Positions 26,999 to 33,451 of a DNA stretch of 36,465 bases are shown in pieces. The number at the start of each line of letters is the position of its first letter. Within the stretch, counting starts at the first letter, position 1. The stretch spans positions 1 through 36,465 of the forward strand of contig NZ_RWIM01000007.1 of the NCBI RefSeq assembly GCF_009764645.1, written 5' to 3'. The stretch comes from Pseudomonas sp. PB106. Lineage in GTDB: Bacteria > Pseudomonadota > Gammaproteobacteria > Pseudomonadales > Pseudomonadaceae. Made by a program: the position numbers and the translations under genes. Below the pieces are notes generated by a model, which was given only the letters and a program-made list of their open reading frames with translations, ran no database searches and was not told the DNA's origin.

Positions 26999-29233
26999 TC
27001 AACGGGCGGGCACAGGCGGATCGCGCCAGAAACGCCGTTGTTGACGCATCGTCCGCGACGCTTTGAAGCGGCCCAGTTGCAGATGGATGGCGCCCTGCTC
27101 GGCGCTGTCGTAGATGCGCAGGCCTTGTTTGCGATAGCGCGCCAGCACGGTCGGGTGCGGATGGCCGAAGGAGTTGCCGTGGCCTCGGGAGATCAGCACC
27201 GACTCGGGCTGCAAGCCTTTGAGCAAGGCCATTGACGAGGAACTGCGGCTGCCGTGGTGAGGCGATTGCAGCCAGTGCGTCGGCACGGCCAACGGGCTGT
27301 CGAGCAGGTCACGTTCGGCGTGGCTGTCGATGTCCCCGGTCAGCAGCAACCGTTCGCCATTGGCTTCGATCTGCAACACGCAGGAGCGTTGATTGCTGTC
27401 GTGGGCATCCGCCCATTGCCAGAGCTGAAAGCGCACGTCGTCCCATTGCCATTGCGCGCCACTTTCGCAGGCTTCAGCGCTCAATTCGGCGGGCAGCCCT
27501 GGCGGATCGCCGCTGAGTACCCGGACGACCTTGATGCCACGGGTAATCGCCAGCGCACCGCCGGCATGATCGGCATCGGCGTGACTGAGCAGCATCAGAT
27601 CGAGTTTTTCCACGTTGAGTTTGCGCAGCGCCGGCAACACCACACGTTCGCCGAGATCGAAATCACCAAAGCGTGGGCCGGCATCGTACAGCAGCGTGTG
27701 GTGACGGGTTCTGATCAGGATCGCCAGACCCTGGCCGACATCCAGTTGCCAGACATCGGCCAGGCCCTCGTTCAAGCGCTCGCGCGGCGGCACCACCAGA
27801 ATCAACAGCAATGGCCAGCCCAGCGGTCGCATCGGCACTCCGCGTGGCAACAGCAACAACACCGTGCCGAGGCAGCCAATGGTCCAGACCCAAACGGGTA
27901 TCGAAGGCGCAACCCACGCAGGCCATTGCCCGGCAATCAGCGCCAGCGCGCGAAACAGCCAATCGATCAAGCCACCTGCCAGCCACAGCAGCCCTTCACC
28001 GACATAAGGCACCGGCAACAATAAAGTCCCGAGCAGCGCCGGCGGCAGCACCAGCAGACTGACCCAAGGCACCGCCAACAAGTTGGCCAGCGGCCCACTG
28101 AGACTGATCGGCAGGTTCAACGCCAGCAGCACCGGACATAAACCGATGGCGATCAACCACTGCGCGCGCGTCCAGGTCTGCCACCAGCGCCACGCGCCCA
28201 AGCGACCGCCAAAGGTGAAGATCAGCACCGCCACCGCTGCAAACGATAGCCACAAACCCGGACGCAGACTGGCGAGCGGATCGAGCAACAGCACGCCGTT
28301 AAAGGCCAGCAACAGCGGCCACCACGCCCCCAGATGGCGAAAACGCAGGCGCCACACCAACACCAACCCGACCATCACGCAGGCGCGCTGCACGGGCACG
28401 TCGAAACCGGCGAGCAAGCCGTAACCGAGCGCTGCTGCAAACGCCAGTCCACAAGCCCACGGCAACCAAGGCCAGCGCAACGGCCAAAGTCCATAACGAG
28501 CCAGACCGGCGACCAGCAAATACATCACCGCCGCCAGCATCCCGACGTGCTGTCCGGAGATCACTAGCAAATGCACGGTGCCGGTGTCCTGCAGAATCTG
28601 CCAATCCTCACGACTGAGCGCCGAACCGTCGCCCAGCACCAGTGCCGCCAGCGCACCGGCCCGACCGTGCGCGTCTACCGCAAGCAAGCGCTGACGAATG
28701 CCGTCGCGCCAGGCCCAGCGGGCTTCGCTGAGGCGCTGGCCATCCTTGATCGTGCCCGAGGCACCGATGCGTTGCGCCAACAGCCACGCCTCATGATCAA
28801 AAGCGTCTGGGTTGAGCAAACCGCCGGGGCGTTTGAGTTTCACCGCCAGCCGCCAGCGCTCGCCGCTGTTCACCGGCGGCCCGGCGTACCAGGCCAGACG
28901 CATCCGTGTGGGCAATTTTTCGTGACGCGAGCGTGCATCAGCGAATTCGAAACGCACCACGCCGTCCGCGTTTTGCGGCAAGCCGACCACCCGCCCCTCG
29001 AGCCAACGGGTTTCGCCATCCAGACGGGCCGGCAGTCGATCACTCAGCGCCCACTGCGCGCTGACACAAGCCCATGTGAAGCCGAACAGCAAAAACGCCA
29101 ACGGATAGCTGCGAAACGGCAGCAACAGCAAACCCAATACCGGCAACGGCAACATCCACCCGACCGGCGGCAATGCCGGTAAAAACATCGGCACCAGCAG
29201 ACCGACTGCCAGCGCCATCATCCCTGTGCGCAT
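26999..29233 (-). CDS. comEC: ComEC/Rec2 family DNA-uptake channel
   Basis: ComEC moves transforming single-stranded DNA across the inner membrane. The 744-residue protein has the expected three parts: an N-terminal DUF4131 region with membrane helices and an OB-like soluble segment, a multi-helix competence domain (with HLLVISGQHVGM near 225) and a C-terminal metallo-beta-lactamase-like domain with LLSHADADHAGG near 560, LLTGDID and SPHHGSRSSSS. ATG at 29233 follows AAGGA by 7 nt; an upstream in-frame start lacks this. All domains are intact, so a functional channel is likely, although natural competence cannot be inferred from this gene alone. Confidence 0.92.
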   Translation of the reverse strand: MRTGMMALAVGLLVPMFLPALPPVGWMLPLPVLGLLLLPFRSYPLAFLLFGFTWACVSAQWALSDRLPARLDGETRWLEGRVVGLPQNADGVVRFEFADARSRHEKLPTRMRLAWYAGPPVNSGERWRLAVKLKRPGGLLNPDAFDHEAWLLAQRIGASGTIKDGQRLSEARWAWRDGIRQRLLAVDAHGRAGALAALVLGDGSALSREDWQILQDTGTVHLLVISGQHVGMLAAVMYLLVAGLARYGLWPLRWPWLPWACGLAFAAALGYGLLAGFDVPVQRACVMVGLVLVWRLRFRHLGAWWPLLLAFNGVLLLDPLASLRPGLWLSFAAVAVLIFTFGGRLGAWRWWQTWTRAQWLIAIGLCPVLLALNLPISLSGPLANLLAVPWVSLLVLPPALLGTLLLPVPYVGEGLLWLAGGLIDWLFRALALIAGQWPAWVAPSIPVWVWTIGCLGTVLLLLPRGVPMRPLGWPLLLILVVPPRERLNEGLADVWQLDVGQGLAILIRTRHHTLLYDAGPRFGDFDLGERVVLPALRKLNVEKLDLMLLSHADADHAGGALAITRGIKVVRVLSGDPPGLPAELSAEACESGAQWQWDDVRFQLWQWADAHDSNQRSCVLQIEANGERLLLTGDIDSHAERDLLDSPLAVPTHWLQSPHHGSRSSSSMALLKGLQPESVLISRGHGNSFGHPHPTVLARYRKQGLRIYDSAEQGAIHLQLGRFKASRTMRQQRRFWRDPPVPAR

Positions 29234-29369
29234 AAGCCCGTCCTTGAGAGTCCCGCACTTAGGCATAGCGGGTGTCGGGCACGTCCGTCGTCAACAATTG
29301 TCACAAAGTCTGAATGGGCGCTTCGTAGAATCCAGACATACTTGCCGCCTTAACCGACCGAGAAGCCTT

Positions 29370-29888
29370 ATGCCCCGGCGCTTATTCAAACGTTACATGC
29401 CCGATCCGACGAGCATCAGGGAACACAAATCCTTACGCTTTCTCGGCAAGTTGCTGCATGACCCGAACCTCTGGCATCTCAATCGCCACTCTGTTGCGCG
29501 GGCAATGGCGGTCGGTTTGTTTGCCGCTTTCCTGCCGATCCCAGCGCAGATGCTGGTGGCGGCCGCCCTTGCCGTCACCGTGCGCGGCAACATGCCGATC
29601 GCCGTCAGTCTGGTCTGGCTGACCAACCCGATCACCATGCCGGCGGTGTTTTTCTGCACCTATCAGGCAGGCGCGTGGTTGATGGATGTGCCGGCACGAC
29701 ATCTGCCGGACGAGCTGACCTGGGAATGGATCAGCGGTGAGTTGTCGACGTTGTGGCAGCCGTTTTTGCTCGGCTCGGTGGTGGTAGGGCTGGTGCTTGG
29801 CGCCCTCGCCTATTTCGTGGTGATGATGTACTGGCGCTGGTGGGTGGCGCGGCAATGGGCGCGGCGCAAGAAGAGCAGAATGCGCTGA
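29370..29888 (+). CDS. DUF2062 domain membrane protein
   Basis: The 172-residue protein is a DUF2062 family member of unknown function. It starts MPRRLFKRYMPDP, contains ARAMAVGLFAAFLPIPAQM and LVWLTNPITMPAVFF, and has three or four likely membrane helices (about 50-85, 88-112, 137-160) with a basic C-terminus. The open frame reaches further upstream into the comEC leader, but ATG at 29370 fits the family start. It diverges from comEC across a 136-bp gap in which I see no convincing promoter for either gene, and ends at a strong terminator. Confidence 0.88.
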   Translation: MPRRLFKRYMPDPTSIREHKSLRFLGKLLHDPNLWHLNRHSVARAMAVGLFAAFLPIPAQMLVAAALAVTVRGNMPIAVSLVWLTNPITMPAVFFCTYQAGAWLMDVPARHLPDELTWEWISGELSTLWQPFLLGSVVVGLVLGALAYFVVMMYWRWWVARQWARRKKSRMR

Positions 29889-29892
29889 ATGC

Positions 29893-29927
29893 AAAACGGC
29901 CTCCGCAGTGGGAGGCCGTTTTGTTTT
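29893..29927 (+). terminator. Rho-independent terminator after the DUF2062 gene
   Basis: AAAACGGCCTCC (29893-29904) pairs perfectly with GGAGGCCGTTTT (29911-29922) across a 6-nt loop, followed by GTTTT. It starts four bases after the stop codon. Confidence 0.93.
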
Positions 29928-29946
29928 GTGCTGCCTGGGCACTATC

Positions 29947-30025
29947 TGTAGGAGCTGCGGCACGCTGCGATCTTTTGATTGTGATCTTCAACATCAAAAG
30001 ATCGCAGCCTTCGGCAGCTCCTACA
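29947..30025. repeat. REP inverted pair (REPIN), tails outward
   Basis: TGTAGGAGCTGCGGCACGC followed by TGCGATCTTTTGAT on the left, and the complementary ATCAAAAGATCGCAGCC with TTCGGCAGCTCCTACA on the right, enclose a 13-nt spacer. The tails point outward, opposite to the copies at 10923 and 17611. It separates the comEC/DUF2062 block from the ABC-transporter block, between converging genes. Confidence 0.92.
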
Positions 30026-30044
30026 GGGATTGTGTGTGTGTGGA

Positions 30045-30824
30045 TCAGGTCCGCATCCCGCGCCCACTCACCAGCAACCGTGCACAACCGAGATACAACA
30101 CCACCGTCGCCACCAGCATAAAGGTAATCGCGATGCCGATCTTGATGTCCGACACACCCAGAATGCCGTAGCGGAACGCATTGACCATGTGCAGCACCGG
30201 GTTGGCCAGCGACACGGTCTGCCAGAACGGCGGCAGCAAGGTGATCGAGTAGAACACGCCACCCAGGTAGGTCAGCGGGGTCAGCACGAACGTCGGGATG
30301 ATCGAAATATCATCGAAGTTGCGCGCAAACACGGCGTTGATAAAACCCAGCAGCGAGAAGATCGTTGCGGTCAGCACGACCACGAGAATGGTCACGCCGA
30401 GGTGATGCACCTGCAAATGGGTGAAGAACAGCGACAGAATCGTCACGATCACGCCCACCATCAGGCCACGCAACACGCCACCAATGGTGAAGCCGATCAG
30501 AATCGTGTGCGGTGACACCGGCGACACCATCAATTCCTCGATGGAGCGCTGGAACTTGCTGCCGAAGAAACTCGAGACCACGTTGCCGTACGAGTTGGTG
30601 ATCACCGACATCATGATCAGCCCCGGCACGATGTACTCCATGTAAGTGAAGCCACCCATGTCGCCGATCTGCCGACCGATCAGATTGCCGAAGATCACGA
30701 AGTACAGAACCATGGTGATCGCCGGCGGCAGCAGGGTCTGCGGCCAGATCCGCGTGAAGCGTTTGACCTCGCGGTAAACGATGGTCTGCAGGGCGACGAG
30801 GTTGGGACGGAATTCAGAACTCAT
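30045..30824 (-). CDS. ABC-2 type transporter permease
   Basis: The 259-residue integral membrane protein has about six hydrophobic helices and the ABC-2 signature region NPVLHMVNAFRYGILGVSD near residue 212. EELMVSPVSPHTILIGF near 96 is typical of exporter permeases of the YadH/NodJ type. It pairs with the ATPase immediately upstream, whose stop it overlaps by 4 nt (ATGA). The substrate is not shown; relatives are annotated as multidrug, polysaccharide or lipid exporters. Its stop codon lies about 20 nt from a REP pair and no other terminator is seen. Confidence 0.92.
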   Translation of the reverse strand: MSSEFRPNLVALQTIVYREVKRFTRIWPQTLLPPAITMVLYFVIFGNLIGRQIGDMGGFTYMEYIVPGLIMMSVITNSYGNVVSSFFGSKFQRSIEELMVSPVSPHTILIGFTIGGVLRGLMVGVIVTILSLFFTHLQVHHLGVTILVVVLTATIFSLLGFINAVFARNFDDISIIPTFVLTPLTYLGGVFYSITLLPPFWQTVSLANPVLHMVNAFRYGILGVSDIKIGIAITFMLVATVVLYLGCARLLVSGRGMRT

Positions 30825-31753
30825 ACCGCCACCTTCGACAGATTTTTCTCCACCAGGGACACGAACAGCTCCTCCAGGCGATTGGTTTTGTTGCGCAGGC
30901 TCAGCACTTCAATGTTCTGCAGCGCCAATTGGCTGAACAACGCCGTGATGCCCATGGATTTGTCGACCTGAACTTCCAGCGTATGGGCGTCGATCAACCG
31001 AGCGGGATAGCCGAGCAATTGCGGCGCGGCGCTCAAGTCGTTTTTCAGGTCCAGCAAGAAGGTTTCCACGTGCAGCTGGCCCAGCAATTGTTTCATGCTG
31101 GTGTTTTCGACAATGGTGCCGTGGTCGATGATGCCGATGTTGCGGCACAGCTGCTCAGCCTCTTCCAGGTAATGGGTGGTGAGGATGATGGTGATGCCTT
31201 TCTGGTTCAGTTCGGTGAGGAACGTCCACATCGAGCGGCGCAGCTCGATGTCGACGCCTGCGGTCGGTTCATCGAGGATCAACAGACGTGGTTCGTGCAC
31301 CAATGCGCGAGCAATCATCAAGCGACGCTTCATGCCGCCGGACAACGACCGCGACGGCACGTCACGCTTGTCCCACAGGCCCAGTTGCGTCAGGTACTGC
31401 TCGGCGCGTTCCTTGGCGATCTTCGCCGGAATGCCGTAGTAACCGGCCTGGGTCACGACGATGTCGAAGGTCTTTTCGAACTGGTTGAAGTTGAATTCCT
31501 GGGGCACTACGCCGATCGAGCGTTTGAGCTGCGCAGGATTTTTGTCGAGGTCATTGCCAAAGATATTCACCGTTCCGCTGGTCTTGTTCACCAGGGTCGA
31601 GAGAATGCCGATGGTCGTGGATTTGCCGGCACCGTTGGGGCCGAGCAAGGCGAAAAAATCACCTTCGGCGACGTCCAGATCGATACCACTCAAGGCCTGG
31701 AACCCGTTGCCGTAGGTTTTGGTTAGCTGCCGGATGGACAGAGCGGAACTCAT
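30821..31753 (-). CDS. ABC transporter ATP-binding protein
   Basis: The 310-residue ATPase of the CcmA/YadG type drives the adjoining ABC-2 permease. Walker A GPNGAGKST is at residues 38-46, the signature LSGGMKRR at 137-144, Walker B LLILDEPT at 157-164 and the H-loop H194 in ILTTHYLEEAEQLC. A C-terminal accessory region of about 80 residues follows. ATG at 31753 (MSSALSIRQL) is chosen; another ATG six codons upstream (MVRKSD) cannot be excluded because neither has a clear ribosome binding site. A structured element ends 25 nt upstream. Confidence 0.92.
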   Translation of the reverse strand: MSSALSIRQLTKTYGNGFQALSGIDLDVAEGDFFALLGPNGAGKSTTIGILSTLVNKTSGTVNIFGNDLDKNPAQLKRSIGVVPQEFNFNQFEKTFDIVVTQAGYYGIPAKIAKERAEQYLTQLGLWDKRDVPSRSLSGGMKRRLMIARALVHEPRLLILDEPTAGVDIELRRSMWTFLTELNQKGITIILTTHYLEEAEQLCRNIGIIDHGTIVENTSMKQLLGQLHVETFLLDLKNDLSAAPQLLGYPARLIDAHTLEVQVDKSMGITALFSQLALQNIEVLSLRNKTNRLEELFVSLVEKNLSKVAV

Positions 31754-31777
31754 ATCTGATTTACGCACCATTGAAGG

Positions 31778-31842
31778 AAAAAAGGAGACGGCGGCGAGGG
31801 ATCGAACCGCAGCGCAAGTGCGCAATGTTGCGTGCCGCCGCC
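31778..31842 (-). other. Structured leader element with a T-arm-like segment and T run
   Basis: On the minus strand GGCGGCG (31842-31836) can pair with CGCCGCC (31796-31790), enclosing a GCGC-ACTT-GCGC hairpin and the sequence GGTTCGATCCC (31808-31798), which resembles a tRNA T-arm. GTCTCC and TTTTTT (31783-31778) follow. It could be a terminator or attenuator between the glutathione S-transferase and ABC genes, or a tRNA relic. A full cloverleaf is not present. Confidence 0.4.
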
Positions 31843-31876
31843 GCACAAGTACAGTCAAGTGTGTCGATAGTAGGTA

Positions 31877-32500
31877 TTAAGTCAACGCGGTCATAACCGC
31901 TTTTTGATAGGCCGGACGCTGCTTCAGGCGTTCGTACCAGGCTTGCAGATGCGGTTGCGCGGCGCGTTCGATGGGCATCTCGAACCAGGCATAAATGAAA
32001 CTGCCGAGGGGGATATCGCCCATACCAATGTCTTTTCCGGACAGATACGGTTGGCTGGCCAATGCCTGGTCGGCCATGCTCAGCAACTCGGTGCACTCTT
32101 TGATCGCGGCGCGAATGGCCGTCCAGTCCTGCTGGTCAGCCGGTGTGCGCAAGACGCCCCAGAACACCGTGCGGAAGGGACCGGCGAAACTCGACGTGGT
32201 CCAGTCCATCCACTTGTCGGCGATGGCGCGGGCTTGCGGATCAGCTGAATACCAAGCGCTACCGGGCGCATGTTTGGCCAGCAGATAGCGCACGATCGCG
32301 TTGGATTCCCACAGCACAAAACCGTCGTCTTCGATCACCGGCACCCGGCCATTCGGGTTCATCGCCCGGTACTCGGGCGTGTCGACTACGCCAAATGCGC
32401 CACCGGCATCGATCGCCTCGTAAGCCAGGCCGAGTTCTTCAGCGGCCCACAATGGCTTCCTGACATTCGATGAGTTTTTCCGTCCCCAGATCTTCAGCAT
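31877..32500 (-). CDS. Glutathione S-transferase family protein
   Basis: The 207-residue protein has an N-terminal thioredoxin-like domain with SSNVRKPLWAAEELGL (residues 10-25), the cis-proline glutathione site GRVPVIEDDGF near 51-61 and ESNAI near 65, then an all-helical C-terminal domain with SMADQALASQPYLSGKDIGMGDIP-type sequence near 141-164. Substrate is unknown; the first domain suits conjugation or peroxide reduction with glutathione. It follows the transglutaminase-like gene by 43 nt, has GAGG five bases before its ATG, and precedes the ABC exporter genes. I recall the same order in P. aeruginosa. Confidence 0.92.
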   Translation of the reverse strand: MLKIWGRKNSSNVRKPLWAAEELGLAYEAIDAGGAFGVVDTPEYRAMNPNGRVPVIEDDGFVLWESNAIVRYLLAKHAPGSAWYSADPQARAIADKWMDWTTSSFAGPFRTVFWGVLRTPADQQDWTAIRAAIKECTELLSMADQALASQPYLSGKDIGMGDIPLGSFIYAWFEMPIERAAQPHLQAWYERLKQRPAYQKAVMTALT

Positions 32501-32543
32501 GACCGCCTCTTTTCAAGTGAGTGGGCAGGCAGCATACGCCGGA

Positions 32544-33203
32544 TCAGACGCGGCTCACATCACTGTGCATATCGCCCAGCAATGGCGGCTGCTGATCGGT
32601 GAACAGATGCGGATAGCACTTTTGCAGATGTTCGAAGAAGAAGGTTTCCGGTACATCAGCGAATTGGCCGTGATCGACCAGATACTCCATCAGCTGCGCG
32701 CCATCACGGTTGAACGGATGGAAAACGCTGTCGTCGATGCCGTTGAATTCCAGCGGCGCGACGTTGAACAATTCGCAGAGTTTCTGGTTGAACGCCGGGG
32801 TGGCTTTGACCCAACGTTCGTTGAGGAAAAACTCGGTGTAGCCGTGCATGGCAAACATGTCGCTTTTCAGCAATTCAAGCAGACGTGGCGTCGATAAATG
32901 ATTTTTCACGTCGGCCAGACCGATCCGCGCCGGGATCCCGCAATGCCGCGCGCAACCGGCGAGCAGCGTGGCTTTCGGCACGCAGTAACTCTCTCCCGTC
33001 GCCAACGCGTAACTGCCGCGCAAGGTCTGCGGATCACGACTGAAGGTGTAAGGGTTGTAGCGCACGGCCTCGCGCACGGCGTAATAAAGACTGATCGCCT
33101 GCGCCAGCGGATCACGGCTGGCACCACGGTGCTGTTCGGCGAACTCCACCACCGCCGGGTGGTCACTATCGATGAAGCGGCCGGAACTCAGATACTCGTG
33201 CAT
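32544..33203 (-). CDS. Transglutaminase-like (papain-fold) protein
   Basis: The 219-residue cytoplasmic protein matches the bacterial transglutaminase-like fold: C74 in GESYCVPKATLLAGCARHCGI and H120 in AMHGYTEFFL are in the catalytic Cys and His positions. The usual aspartate of the triad (W-V-x-x-D-P) is replaced in WVKATPAFN by threonine 135, so activity may be altered or use another residue. Family members include proteases and amidases; no function is assigned here. ATG at 33203 follows AGGAGA by 8 nt; the longer frame upstream is spurious. It is first in the operon with the glutathione S-transferase and diverges from fadE. Confidence 0.83.
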   Translation of the reverse strand: MHEYLSSGRFIDSDHPAVVEFAEQHRGASRDPLAQAISLYYAVREAVRYNPYTFSRDPQTLRGSYALATGESYCVPKATLLAGCARHCGIPARIGLADVKNHLSTPRLLELLKSDMFAMHGYTEFFLNERWVKATPAFNQKLCELFNVAPLEFNGIDDSVFHPFNRDGAQLMEYLVDHGQFADVPETFFFEHLQKCYPHLFTDQQPPLLGDMHSDVSRV

Positions 33204-33229
33204 TACGACAATCTCCTGAATGAGCCTGG

Positions 33230-33257
33230 AGTCTAGCGACAGCTTGAGCACAGAGAT
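33230..33257 (-). promoter_or_regulatory. Candidate promoter of the transglutaminase-like gene
   Basis: Minus strand TAGACT (33235-33230) with TTATCT 18 nt upstream is a possible sigma70 promoter, predicting a leader of about 20 nt that includes the AGGAGA ribosome binding site. The -35 match is only partial. Confidence 0.35.
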
Positions 33258-33374
33258 AACGACGTTTCGGCCAAACTTGGACGCAAAGGCGCGGATTGAT
33301 CGAACGATTTCCCACACGCGTTGCCCACCGAACCTACGAAAACCATCCGGGGTTTCCCACGATTTCAATCACCT

Positions 33375-33385
33375 TGGTCTGACCA
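33375..33385. promoter_or_regulatory. GntR/FadR-type palindromic operator upstream of fadE
   Basis: TGGTCTGACCA is a perfect palindrome around one central base, extended to CTTGGTCTGACCACC. It matches the TGGTCnGACCA core known for FadR and the related TTGGT-ACCAA operators of GntR-family regulators. It sits 66 nt before the fadE ATG in the divergent intergenic region. Which regulator binds it, if any, is unknown. Confidence 0.5.
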
Positions 33386-33451
33386 CCCGGTTTTGCAGAT
33401 GCCGTCTAAGCTCTGGAGGGTCGATTTGCCTTGGTTCACGGAGGACTGAAT

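Noticed and set aside
31778..31842. Functional tRNA or tmRNA gene
   Set aside because: A T-arm-like GGTTCGATCCC and a closing stem are present, but there is no D-arm, anticodon arm or matching 5' acceptor half for GTCTCC, and no CCA end.
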